From NCBI GenBank assembly GCA_025353725.1, contig JANXOF010000045.1:242327-306326 (forward strand): DNA of 64,000 nt, given 5' to 3'. The notes below the pieces were generated by a model, which was not told where the DNA came from, made no database searches, and worked only from the letters and a program-made list of their open reading frames with translations. The stretch comes from Polyangiaceae bacterium. Its GTDB lineage: Bacteria > Myxococcota_A > Polyangia > Polyangiales > Polyangiaceae. The position numbers and the translations under genes are program-made. Within the stretch, counting starts at the first letter, position 1; every line of letters starts with the position of its first letter. Shown in pieces: positions 16,992 through 25,756 of the stretch.

Positions 16992-18221
16992 CTATACGCC
17001 CGCGATTCGCTCCACACGTTCGAGTAGGGCGCGTGCGCTCGGCTTTCCTTTGTAGACGTAGAGAGCCGCAGGGATCTCTTCCGCGAGCACTTCGGGGCTG
17101 ACGCGAAGACGCGCACTTGCACAAAACACGACGCGTGCGCCGAGTCCTCGCTGGGCAAGTTCGACTCGTTGCCACACAGCCTCGCGACTCCAAAACCCAA
17201 GCACCTCGACGTAGACCGGAGGGCCGCCGCCGATGTGGCGAAGCGCTAAATCGGGAATGCACACCCCGAGTCCTGGATGATCGAGGAGCACAGTCGCGAC
17301 TTCGGCTCGCCACGGTGACTTGCTTGCGGCGAGCGTGTTGAGGCCGTCGAGAAGAGCCTGCACCTCGTCCGAGAGATGCGGCGCTACAACGCTCGGCGCG
17401 CGTTCGGAGGCATCGCCCGAAGACATCCGAAAAACCAGAGACTCGCGCTCTTTGCCCCATCGAACGTCGGCGACGAGGCTCCACCTGTCGAGGGCGCGAA
17501 GCGCTGGAAGGACGAGCGCGAGCCGCAGACCGTACTTCGTGACCGACTCAAACATCGAAAAAGGACCGTCGATCACGAGCGTCAACGTGGCCTCGTTTTG
17601 ACGAGCGACGGTGAAGAGCAAGCGGTGAAACTTCAGCCATGCGAAGAACGCGCGCAGCGACCCGGGCGAGCGGCTTTCGATCTCGCACGTCACGCGAACG
17701 GCGCGGAGGAGCACGCCCTGAGCGCGACCTAGCTCGTAGGCCTCAACCAGCGAAGCCGCGTTCATGGTCGGCGCGGCGCGAAGAACGTGTTCACCGCGAA
17801 GGTCGGAAAAGAGGGCCGCGTCGAGCGTCGAGGGCGGGCGCCCTAGTTGGGCGGCGACATCCGCGAACACGGCATTCCGGTCGAAGGGGCGCATGTCCTC
17901 GCGTGCGCGCCGCCGTTCCGCGGCGAGAAGGAATACGGAGCGTCGAATCACCGCGGGATCGAGGGTATCGTCGGCGTCGAAACTGCACGCGTCGTCGACG
18001 AGCTTCTTTAGCCCGAGAGCCAGCTTGCGGTTTCGAGCGCCGATGTCGAGCGGCTCCCACGCCGCGTCGAGCGCCTCGCGCGTTTGCCCGACGTGCGCGT
18101 GCGCAGTCGCGATGTAGGCCTCCGCGAGATCGTGAGCCTCTTCGAGCGTTCGCTCATCGAGCGGTTTGAGAATGAGCTCAAGGCCCTTCCTCCGTGCGTC
18201 GATGTGGTCGGCCGTAAGCAT
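16992..18221 (-). CDS. Bax1-like nuclease (DUF790 family), partner of XPB helicase
   Basis: 409 residues from ATG 18221, matching the family start (MLTADHIDARRKGLELILKP). The C-terminal third has the PD-(D/E)XK-type core: VLLDHPGLGVCIPDLALRHI, then VYVEVLGFWSREAVWQRVEL, where Asp and Glu are the expected metal ligands. The body (CEIESRSPGSLRAFFAWLKF, LVIDGPFSMFESVTKYGLRL) is characteristic of DUF790. In archaea Bax1 is a structure-specific nuclease that binds XPB and cuts DNA bubbles in nucleotide excision repair. Here it is 300 bases downstream of an XPB-type helicase gene on the same strand, which supports the same partnership. Confidence 0.88.
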   Translation of the reverse strand: MLTADHIDARRKGLELILKPLDERTLEEAHDLAEAYIATAHAHVGQTREALDAAWEPLDIGARNRKLALGLKKLVDDACSFDADDTLDPAVIRRSVFLLAAERRRAREDMRPFDRNAVFADVAAQLGRPPSTLDAALFSDLRGEHVLRAAPTMNAASLVEAYELGRAQGVLLRAVRVTCEIESRSPGSLRAFFAWLKFHRLLFTVARQNEATLTLVIDGPFSMFESVTKYGLRLALVLPALRALDRWSLVADVRWGKERESLVFRMSSGDASERAPSVVAPHLSDEVQALLDGLNTLAASKSPWRAEVATVLLDHPGLGVCIPDLALRHIGGGPPVYVEVLGFWSREAVWQRVELAQRGLGARVVFCASARLRVSPEVLAEEIPAALYVYKGKPSARALLERVERIAGV

Positions 18222-18520
18222 GAAGACTGCGTACGTCACGTACCATATCGGAGATTGCGATCGCGTCTTCAGTAACACGTGTGCGGCGAGAGCGAGGTCG
18301 AACCCTCGCCATGGACTCCGCGGCGAAGCTGTTACCCTCGGTCGCTGAACTCATCGAAACAGGCCTAAACGGCTCCCGTGCGATGGGGGGCGACTTCGGC
18401 GCGACGTCGTTACGCGGTCTTCGCCCCGATACGGGTCGAAGCGCCGAGGGAACACCCACGATAGGGATTCGCTGCGTGACGAAGTGAGGGACGAGCCTCC
18501 GTTTCCAGTACGAAGACTAG

Positions 18521-19933
18521 TCAAGTGGCCTGACGGTAGGCCTCGTGTTCGCGCCTTCGCTCGCTCGTACCGGTCTCGGCCGTGCGGCTGGTGACGAGCT
18601 CGTACAGGAGCGCGCGCTTACCCTCGCGTTTTCGCAAGATACGCCCGAGCCGTTGGACGTGTTCACGCACCGACCCGCTGCCTGAAAGAACGATGGCGAT
18701 GTTGGCTTCTTTGATGTCAACACCCTCGTTTAGGACTTTCGACGTCACGATAGCTCTGTAATGCCCTGCAGCGAAGGCGGCGAGAATTTCACTCCGTTCG
18801 ATTACTTTGGTTTGGTGCGTAATCACAGGAACGAGAAAGCGGCGCGATACGCGATAAGCCGTTGCGTTGTCTTGGGTAAAAAGTAGCGCGCGGTCGTCGC
18901 GGTGTCGGTCGAGTAAGTGCTCGACGAACGCTAGCTTTCCGTTGGCGGCGAATGCGAGTTCTCGCTGCCTTCGGTAGGCACGCATTGCCCGGCGACCCTC
19001 CATGCTTTGCGAGGCGCGCATGACGAATTCTCCGAACCCTCGTGGGCTCCCGAGGCGAATGCCATTTTTAGACACAAATCCAAGATACAGAGCGCGCTCG
19101 GCATCGTGTTCGTCGCGCTCGGCGGGCTCGAGTTCGATGTTGACCTGCACCGTTTCGTAATCGGCTAGGTACTCGCCCGCGAGTTCGCCGATGTCGCGGC
19201 GGTAAACGGTAGGGCCCACGAGTGCCACGAGGTCGGCCTCGCGCCCGTCGGCGCGTTCGGGCGTTGCCGTGAGACCGAGGCGGAATGGTGCGAGTGCGAG
19301 GCGCGCGGAGAGCGAATATGTAGGTCCTGGCAGATGGTGGCATTCGTCGAAGACGACGAGGCCGAAGCGTGCTCCCAAGTGCTCCATGTGCAGGTAGGCA
19401 GAGTCGTACGTGGTGACGGTGAGGGGCTGCACGTCGTGGTCGCCGCCGCCCACCACGCCGACTGCAACCGCGAACGTGGCTCGGAGAAGGTCGTACCATT
19501 GCCTCACGAGATCGAGCGTTGGAGCGATGACCAGTGTGCTCCGGCGGACGGCATCAATCGCCATCACTGCGACGTGCGTTTTTCCAGAGCCGGTCGGAAG
19601 AACGACCACGCCTCGGCCTGAGGCCGCGTGCCATGCGTCCATCGCCTCGGATTGAAAAGGTCGCGCCTCGCGATGCACGCGCGGGCCCGACTCGAGCGTG
19701 GCGTCCCGGCGCGCGTCGTCCTCGAAAAGAAGCGGCGTAGCGTTCAACGCCGCGATGACGAAAGCGTAAGCCGACGCCGGAGCACGCCAGCACGCGCCGC
19801 GCGGGTCCCACGCGAGTGGAGAGGGAACGAACTGCGCATCGAAGGCGTCGCGCGCGACGCCTCGCAGCTCGATCGTCCCGGCGCGAAACGTAAGTACTGG
19901 AGTCACGGCGACGTTACTACCACGTCCACTCAC
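18521..19933 (-). CDS. XPB/Rad25-type superfamily 2 DNA helicase
   Basis: 470 residues from GTG 19933; a GTG at 19906 is a possible later start. Helicase motifs are complete: a Q-like RPFQSEAMDAW, Walker A PTGSGKT (about 115-119), VIAPTLDLVRQW, DECHH (196-200), LGLTATPERADGREADL, LLFTQDNATAYRVSRRFL, VLNEGVDIKEANIAIVLSGS and QRLGRILRKREGK. The second RecA domain closely resembles archaeal XPB. An N-terminal damage-recognition-like module of about 85 residues is present. It probably opens damaged DNA for the Bax1-like nuclease encoded next. This pair is well known in archaea and patchy in bacteria, where UvrABC is the standard route. Confidence 0.9.
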   Translation of the reverse strand: MSGRGSNVAVTPVLTFRAGTIELRGVARDAFDAQFVPSPLAWDPRGACWRAPASAYAFVIAALNATPLLFEDDARRDATLESGPRVHREARPFQSEAMDAWHAASGRGVVVLPTGSGKTHVAVMAIDAVRRSTLVIAPTLDLVRQWYDLLRATFAVAVGVVGGGDHDVQPLTVTTYDSAYLHMEHLGARFGLVVFDECHHLPGPTYSLSARLALAPFRLGLTATPERADGREADLVALVGPTVYRRDIGELAGEYLADYETVQVNIELEPAERDEHDAERALYLGFVSKNGIRLGSPRGFGEFVMRASQSMEGRRAMRAYRRQRELAFAANGKLAFVEHLLDRHRDDRALLFTQDNATAYRVSRRFLVPVITHQTKVIERSEILAAFAAGHYRAIVTSKVLNEGVDIKEANIAIVLSGSGSVREHVQRLGRILRKREGKRALLYELVTSRTAETGTSERRREHEAYRQAT

Positions 19934-20038
19934 CTCTTCGCGGGTGAGTCCGTGCCGTCACAGGTGTGATGGCACGTGCGGTCGCGTTGGTCGGCATACC
20001 GCTCGACATCGTGGCCTCTGAACTCCTAGCCTTTGGAC

Positions 20039-21145
20039 ATGCGCACGCGCACACTTCTCTCTTTATTTGTTGCCATGGTTCCAGTCGTTCTCGCGGCAGC
20101 CTGCGGGAGTGCCACGTCGACTGGCGGTGGTATCGACGACGGTTCGCGCGACGCTTCTATGTCGCGTGACGGTGGAAACGTAGTCCGTTTAGAGGCAGGC
20201 AACCCTGGCGACCCAGAACCCATGGGTCGCCTAGAGCCGCCGAGTTGCGGTGACGCAGGTGGGCCTGGGCTCTCGAATTGCGGTGTTGCGGGCAATGAGA
20301 ATGAGAGTTGCTGCGCAAGTCCACTGGTTCGGGGAGGTGCGTTCATTCGAAGTTACGACGCTGTCGATTTTAAAGATGGAGGGAATCCAGCTTCGGTGAG
20401 CGATTTTCGGCTCGACAAATTCGAGGCGACGGTAGGACGGTTTCGTCGATTTGTCGCGGAGGCTGCGGCTGGGTGGCGTCCGGCGCCGGGCGCGGGAATT
20501 CACACTCATATTAATGGAGGCAAAGGTCTTTTGACAGAGTCTGCAGGCCAAGAGCTTGGCTGGAACAGCGCGTGGAACGCGTCACTTGGGGAAACAAAAG
20601 CGGCATGGTCCGCGAACCTTCTTTCATGTGACCCCGCGATGCGGACGTGGACCGATTCGCCATCGGCGAACGAGGAGCGTCCGATCGTTTGTGAGACTTG
20701 GTTTGAGGCGGTCGGTTTTTGCATCTGGGATGGTGGGTTCTTGCCGAGCGAGGCTGAGTGGAATTACGCCGCGTCGGGCGGATTTGAACAACGTGTCTTT
20801 CCGTGGTCCGTTCCGGCTAATTCGTCCGCACTCAATTGCTCGTATGCCAGGGGTAGGGGATGTGGCGATGGCACTCAAAAAGTGGGCCTTTTGCCGAATG
20901 GATACGGTAGGTGGGGTCAGGCTGATCTGATAGGCAATGCGTGGGAGTGGAATCTAGACTTCTCGAATTTTGTCCTCCCCCTGCCCTGTGACAATTGTAT
21001 GAGTGCTTCGCCCGCGCCCGATCGGGTATTGCGAGGTGGCAGTTACGTCGATCCGCTAGGGTCGAGTTACAGTTCGGGGCGCCAAGGAATCCCGCCCGAC
21101 AAGCGTCACCCCAACGTGACCGTCCGATGCGCGAGAGTGCCGTGA
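20039..21145 (+). CDS. SUMF1/FGE-fold secreted lipoprotein without the catalytic cysteine pair
   Basis: 368 residues from ATG 20039. Signal peptide and lipobox (LAAACGS), a low-complexity spacer, then the sulfatase-modifying-factor fold: PLVRGGAFIRSYDA, FRLDKFEATVGRFRRFV, RPIVCETWFEAVGFCIWDGG, FLPSEAEWNYAASGG, LIGNAWEWNLDF and RVLRGGSY with VRCARVP at the end. In true formylglycine-generating enzymes two cysteines lie between RGGS and the terminal R-C-A. That segment here (VDPLGSSYSSGRQGIPPDKR) has none. It is therefore unlikely to make formylglycine and is better read as a surface binding or structural protein, a class abundant in myxobacteria. Confidence 0.85.
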   Translation: MRTRTLLSLFVAMVPVVLAAACGSATSTGGGIDDGSRDASMSRDGGNVVRLEAGNPGDPEPMGRLEPPSCGDAGGPGLSNCGVAGNENESCCASPLVRGGAFIRSYDAVDFKDGGNPASVSDFRLDKFEATVGRFRRFVAEAAAGWRPAPGAGIHTHINGGKGLLTESAGQELGWNSAWNASLGETKAAWSANLLSCDPAMRTWTDSPSANEERPIVCETWFEAVGFCIWDGGFLPSEAEWNYAASGGFEQRVFPWSVPANSSALNCSYARGRGCGDGTQKVGLLPNGYGRWGQADLIGNAWEWNLDFSNFVLPLPCDNCMSASPAPDRVLRGGSYVDPLGSSYSSGRQGIPPDKRHPNVTVRCARVP

Positions 21146-21319
21146 CGATGGGTTGATCGAGCCGCGGGGGTGGTTCGGGTCACGCACGAGCCTGTCGCGG
21201 ACACGGCAGGGCGACAAAAAGACGAGCGATTTCGCGAGCGGGCGCTCGGCACGCCCGTGGCTTAGCGGCGCTCGCCGGCACGTCCGTGATCGCCGGCGTT
21301 CCGACCTAGGAGGTCAGTC

Positions 21320-22411
21320 ATGCGCTCGCCTGTTTTTTTGTTCGTGTTCTCTGCAAGTGTGGTCGCGTGCCAAGTGACTGCCGAACGCTCCGATTTGCGG
21401 GCCGCCGCGGAGGATGGCCCGGTCGACGCTGGGGTCGAGGCTGCTGCATCGGGCGCTGATCAGGTAGAGATTGTCCGAGGCGTTGCGGATCACAACCGTG
21501 ACCCTGCCGTCGTCGCGATTGAAGTCGAGGGCACGGGTCTTTGCTCGGGAACCCTTATTTCACCACGCCTCGTGCTCACGGCGAGGCACTGCACGAGCCG
21601 AACGGTAACGAACGTAGGTTGTCCGGCTACGGGGGTGCAGGTGCTCGGTGAACGAGACCCTGCAAGTCTCACGATCGTCGTTGGTGACGACGTGTCGACG
21701 GGTCACCGTGTTGCGCGAGGCCGCTCGGTGGTAGCGCCTTCCGGCGTAACTCTTTGCGAGGCTGACGTGGCTATCGTTGTCCTCGATCGTGCCGTGACGA
21801 TGGCGAAACCTTTGCCCGTCCGCAGTCGTGGGTCCGCGCAGGGAGATCGCGTTCGCGCGGTTGGGTTTGGTACCACCGGTGATGCCGCTACGGCCGGTGC
21901 CAAGCTCGTTCGCGAGCACGTGCGAGTGCTCTCGGTCACGCCGGCCGAGCTGACGGTGGGCGAGGCCACGTGTCACGGCGACTCAGGAGGGCCCGCGCTC
22001 GACGAAGATACCGGAGAAGTCGTGGGCGTTGTCTCGCGTGGGGGGCCGACCTGCGAGGGCCCGGGCGTCCACAACGTCTACACGAGAGCGGATGCCTTTA
22101 ACTGGCTCATCGAGGAGGCCTTTGCGAAGGTTTCGGGGCTCCGTCGCGACGGGGATGGGGACAGCGACGGTGGGGTTTCCCCAACGACTCCGCCGAGAGG
22201 CGGAAGGCAAAGGCCGCCAAGTGACCTCGGCGGCCCTTGTGCGCGCGGCGCGGAATGCGCGGCCGGAGTCTGCATCACGGATCCGGCCGGAATGTACTGC
22301 TCACGCGCGTGCGGTGTGGGCGACCGCTGCCCGGCTCACTTTCACTGTGAGTCCGTCGTTGAGGGACGTGGAGGCGGTGCCGCCACGAAGGCGTGCGTCG
22401 CCGCGAAGTGA
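21320..22411 (+). CDS. Secreted trypsin-like serine protease (S1 family) with Cys-rich tail
   Basis: 363 residues from ATG 21320, preceded by a strong AGGAGGT ribosome-binding site. Export signal (SPVFLFVFSASVVAC, lipobox-like), Asp/Ala spacer, then the protease domain starting at IVRGVADHN. The catalytic triad is visible: His in LVLTARHC, Asp in CEADVAIVVLD and Ser in CHGDSGGPA. After the domain comes a Pro/Gly linker (SPTTPPRGGRQRPPSDLGG) and a 50-residue module with eight cysteines (CARGAECAAGVC, CSRACGVGDRC). Likely an extracellular or surface protease. A monocistronic unit is probable, since the acyl-CoA dehydrogenase starts 62 bases later and is unrelated in role. Confidence 0.93.
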   Translation: MRSPVFLFVFSASVVACQVTAERSDLRAAAEDGPVDAGVEAAASGADQVEIVRGVADHNRDPAVVAIEVEGTGLCSGTLISPRLVLTARHCTSRTVTNVGCPATGVQVLGERDPASLTIVVGDDVSTGHRVARGRSVVAPSGVTLCEADVAIVVLDRAVTMAKPLPVRSRGSAQGDRVRAVGFGTTGDAATAGAKLVREHVRVLSVTPAELTVGEATCHGDSGGPALDEDTGEVVGVVSRGGPTCEGPGVHNVYTRADAFNWLIEEAFAKVSGLRRDGDGDSDGGVSPTTPPRGGRQRPPSDLGGPCARGAECAAGVCITDPAGMYCSRACGVGDRCPAHFHCESVVEGRGGGAATKACVAAK

Positions 22412-22473
22412 AGCAAGAGCCCGCGATCTCTCCATTGACGTCGTGCCGTAGAGGCACATAAACAGAGAGAATC

Positions 22474-23628
22474 ATGGACTTCTCCCTGTCCGAGCACCAC
22501 GAGTTCCTACGCAAGACCGTTCGCGACTTCGCTCGCGTCGAGGTGCTGCCGCACGCGAAAAAGTGGGACGAAGAAGAGCGATTCCCGAAAGAGATCATCC
22601 CAAAGCTCGCCGAGCTCGGACTCCTCGGCATTCGGATCCCCGAAACCTACGGCGGCTCGGGGATGGATGTAACGAGCTACGCTATCTGCGTCGAAGAAAT
22701 CGCGCGGATCGATGGCTCTCTTGCACTCACGGTGGCCTCCCATAACGGGCTCGGCACGGGGCATATTCTCGGCTTCGCGACCGAGTCCGTGAAGCAGCGA
22801 TACTTGCCCAAAGCGGCGCGCGGTGAATGGCTCGCGGCGTGGGCGCTGACGGAGCCTGGCAGTGGCAGCGATTCGGCCAGCCTCCGAACGACCGCGCGTC
22901 GCTCGTCCTCCTCGCCGGGTCAGTGGATTATTAACGGCACAAAGATGTTTATCACGCAGGGGAGCGTGGGCGGGTTCTGCGTGGTGCTCGCGCGCACGAA
23001 CTCGGACGTCGCGAAGCAAAAGGGTATTACCGCGTTCGTGGTCGAGCACGGAACAAAAGGATTTACGGCCTCGAAGCATCTCGAAAAACTTGGATGTCGG
23101 TCGAGTGACACGGTCGAACTTACGTTTGACGAGGTCGTCGTTAGCGACGACCAGCGCGTGGGTGAGGTCGACCACGGGTTTCTCGACACGATGAAGATTT
23201 TGGACGGCGGCCGAATTTCAATCGCCGCGATGGCGCTTGGACTCGGTTACGGCGCGCTCGACATGGCCATAAGCTATGCGAAGGATCGAAAACAGTTCAA
23301 CCGACCGATTGCCGAGTTCCAGGCGGTGCAGTGGATGCTCGCCGATACCAAGACCGAGCTCGATGCCGCATCGCTCCTCACGTACCGCGCGGCCTGGCTC
23401 GCGGACTTGGGGAGGCCTTTCACGAAGGAGGCATCCATGGCGAAGCTTTTCGCGAGCGAAGCGGCGACGCGCGCATGCAACAAGTCGCTGCAAATACACG
23501 GTGGCTATGGCTACACGCGCGAGTTTGCCGTCGAGCGTCATCTTCGCGACGCGAAGATCTGCGAAATAGGCGAGGGTACGAGCGAAGTGCAGCGCATGGT
23601 GATAGCGAGGCAGTTGCTCGCAGGCTAA
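22474..23628 (+). CDS. Acyl-CoA dehydrogenase
   Basis: 384 residues, the normal family length. An FAD flavoenzyme that oxidises acyl-CoA to 2-enoyl-CoA and passes electrons to ETF, in fatty-acid or branched-chain amino-acid breakdown. Family blocks: LLGIRIPETYGGSGMD, AWALTEPGSGSD, WIINGTKMFITQG, KLGCRSSDTVELTFDEV, SYAKDRKQFNRPIAEFQAVQ, QIHGGYGYTREFAVERHLRD. The catalytic base is the Glu in EIGEGTSEVQRMVIAR, the position used by short- and medium-chain enzymes. Substrate chain length cannot be told. The B12-binding mutase subunit at 13938 fits the same propionyl/fatty-acid metabolism. Confidence 0.95.
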   Translation: MDFSLSEHHEFLRKTVRDFARVEVLPHAKKWDEEERFPKEIIPKLAELGLLGIRIPETYGGSGMDVTSYAICVEEIARIDGSLALTVASHNGLGTGHILGFATESVKQRYLPKAARGEWLAAWALTEPGSGSDSASLRTTARRSSSSPGQWIINGTKMFITQGSVGGFCVVLARTNSDVAKQKGITAFVVEHGTKGFTASKHLEKLGCRSSDTVELTFDEVVVSDDQRVGEVDHGFLDTMKILDGGRISIAAMALGLGYGALDMAISYAKDRKQFNRPIAEFQAVQWMLADTKTELDAASLLTYRAAWLADLGRPFTKEASMAKLFASEAATRACNKSLQIHGGYGYTREFAVERHLRDAKICEIGEGTSEVQRMVIARQLLAG

Positions 23629-23799
23629 TCGCGAGGGCGCCAATCTTCGCACGCGTGGGTAAGCGCCCGAGTGGCGTTGCCGGAATGGCGTAATCCTTCG
23701 ATAGCGTCGTCAATGTGTCCGCAAGAGAGGCGCCTGAGGATTCGGCGAGGTCTTTTTTGCATGGTTCGCAAACGGCATGTGGGTTGCAACCCGGTCTGT

Positions 23800-24357
23800 A
23801 TGCCTACTCTTTCGTTTCGTGTGTTCCGTTGGTGGCTTGTTGGTGCGTGCAGCGCCGTCGGTTGCGCGCCGCAACAAGTCGCTACGCCGAGGCTGACAGC
23901 GGCGCCTCCCACGTTAGGGTCCTCGGTGTTAGCTTCACTTCCGGCGCGCGGTGAACGCCACGTTTTCCGTTTCGACTTTGTGCTCTCCGAGACGGACGGT
24001 CACGCCGTTCCGGCAACGACCTCGTTTACGCTAAATCTCGAAGAAGGAGCCAAAGGTGAAATAGTCAGCGGTCGGAATGTGGCTATTGCGCCGACCGGTC
24101 CGAGGCCGCTACCGCGGATCAGCTCGCCGCGTCAAGACGTGGGCGCTCGAATTGGCGCGACGTTTCGCACACTGGGTGACGATGCGCTGCTTGACGTAAA
24201 CATGGCGTTAAATGCCGTAGAATCATCGTCGTCAATTCGGAATTTCGTCTCGAATGGCTACGCACTCGCGCCTCTGGGAAAGCCGACGCTCGTGACTACA
24301 CTGGAGAACGATGGCACGCGTTACGAGCTCACGGTAGTTGCGACGAAACTTCGTTAA
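23800..24357 (+). CDS. Lipoprotein of unknown function
   Basis: 185 residues from ATG 23800, chosen because the signal sequence begins there (MPTLSFRVFRWWLVGACSAV, then GCAPQ as a lipobox). ATG 23761 is an in-frame alternative. The mature part is predicted mostly beta (RHVFRFDFVLSETDGHAVPA, TSFTLNLEEGAKGEIVSG, RYELTVVATKL). No motif is recognised. It faces the ammonium-channel gene, with 19 bases between the stop codons. Confidence 0.65.
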   Translation: MPTLSFRVFRWWLVGACSAVGCAPQQVATPRLTAAPPTLGSSVLASLPARGERHVFRFDFVLSETDGHAVPATTSFTLNLEEGAKGEIVSGRNVAIAPTGPRPLPRISSPRQDVGARIGATFRTLGDDALLDVNMALNAVESSSSIRNFVSNGYALAPLGKPTLVTTLENDGTRYELTVVATKLR

Positions 24358-24376
24358 AGCCGCGCCTCCCTAAGCG

Positions 24377-25687
24377 TCATGCCGCGCCGATGCGCGAAAG
24401 TACGGAAGCTATCTCAGCGGTACCCGTTGATTCGGGCGCTACGTTTCGTTCGAGGGTGGCACTCGTGCCGTTTAGCGCGTAGCCCTCCTCGCCGTGAAGA
24501 GTCGCGTCGAGGCCTTCGCGCTCGTCGTCTTGACTCACCCGCAGGCCGAGCGTCGCTTGAAGGCCTTTCAGGATAAGGAACGTGACCACAGCCGCGTAAC
24601 TGCACGCTGCCGCGCATGCGATGGCCTGGATTCCGAGCTGGCGCGTGTTGCCAAAGACTGCACCGTCGGCCCCCGCGTCGTTGAGCACCTTCTGCGCGAA
24701 AACTCCGGTAAGTAGCGCGCCGACAAGACCGCCCACGCCGTGGACGCCGAACGCGTCGAGCGAATCGTCGTAACCGAGGCGATCCTTCATGACGACGGCG
24801 CCGTAGCAGGCGCATCCGCCCGCCAAGCCAATCGCGACAGCGGCCCAAGGCGCTACAAATCCGGCGGCAGGCGTTATCGCCACGAGTCCGGCGACGAGCC
24901 CTGACGCGACACCAAGGGCTGTGGGCTTGCCGCGATGACGCCACTCGACGGCCACCCAACCGACGGTGCCTGCCGCCGCTCCGAGGTGCGTCGTGAGAAA
25001 CGCCATCGCCGCGAGCTTGCCCGACGTGAGCGCGCTCCCGGCGTTGAATCCGAACCAGCCAAACCAGAGAAGCGCCGCTCCGGTCATGGTCATCGTGAGA
25101 TTGTGCGGAACCGCTTTGCGCTGCGGATAGCCAATTCGCTTGCCCATGACGAGCGCGCAGACCAGGGCTGAGGCGCCTGCTGTCAAGTGAACGACGGTGC
25201 CCCCCGCAAAGTCGAGCGCGCCCATTTTCAAAAGCCATCCGCCGTCGGCCCACACCCAATGCGCTACCGGGTCGTAAACGAGCGTCGACCAGAGCAGCGT
25301 AAAGAGGAGATACGACGTGAACTTCATTCGCTCGGCAAACGCGCCAGAGATAAGCGCAGGAGTAATTACTGCGAACATCATCTGAAACGCGACGAAGGCA
25401 AGCGTCGGTACTGTGCCGTGGACATCGTTTGCGAGGCCGCGCAGCCCTACGAAGTCGAGTCCGCCGATGAGCCCGTGCTGTGTGGGACCGAAGGCGAGGC
25501 TATAGCCAAAAAGGCACCACTTTAGACTCAAGACCGGGATAGCGACCATCGACTGCATGATCGTCGCGAGCACGTTTTTACGGCGCACCATGCCCGCGTA
25601 GAACAGCGCGAGTGCCGGCGTCATGAGTAATACGAGCGCCGTACACACGAGCAACCACGCCGTATCTCCCGTATCGATCTTCCCCAT
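24377..25687 (-). CDS. amt: Ammonium transporter (Amt family)
   Basis: 436 residues with about 11 membrane-spanning helices. It conducts ammonium/ammonia across the inner membrane. The conserved pore histidine pair is visible in GGTVVHLTAG and FGVHGVGG, the external gate in FQMMFAVITPALISGAFAER, and the family signature DFAGGTVVHLTAGASALV. The cytoplasmic tail is about 60 residues and charged (VSQDDEREGLDATLHGEEG). Amt is usually followed by glnK, whose PII product plugs the channel. No glnK/glnB lies on either side here, so any PII control must come from an unlinked gene. Confidence 0.95.
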   Translation of the reverse strand: MGKIDTGDTAWLLVCTALVLLMTPALALFYAGMVRRKNVLATIMQSMVAIPVLSLKWCLFGYSLAFGPTQHGLIGGLDFVGLRGLANDVHGTVPTLAFVAFQMMFAVITPALISGAFAERMKFTSYLLFTLLWSTLVYDPVAHWVWADGGWLLKMGALDFAGGTVVHLTAGASALVCALVMGKRIGYPQRKAVPHNLTMTMTGAALLWFGWFGFNAGSALTSGKLAAMAFLTTHLGAAAGTVGWVAVEWRHRGKPTALGVASGLVAGLVAITPAAGFVAPWAAVAIGLAGGCACYGAVVMKDRLGYDDSLDAFGVHGVGGLVGALLTGVFAQKVLNDAGADGAVFGNTRQLGIQAIACAAACSYAAVVTFLILKGLQATLGLRVSQDDEREGLDATLHGEEGYALNGTSATLERNVAPESTGTAEIASVLSRIGAA

Positions 25688-25756
25688 CCATAAAAGGTAG
25701 CGGCTCGTATGTTTCCGGCGCGTGTCACGACCGCGGCCGGACTGAATCTCCGCGTA

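Noticed and set aside
18292..18309. GCGAGG-loop-CCTCGC hairpin that reads like a tRNA T-arm on the minus strand
   Set aside because: No acceptor, D or anticodon arms are present around it.
18311..18487. 58-codon plus-strand ORF between the Bax1-like and XPB-type genes
   Set aside because: It has no ribosome-binding site or recognisable signature, and its composition fits random GC-rich sequence.
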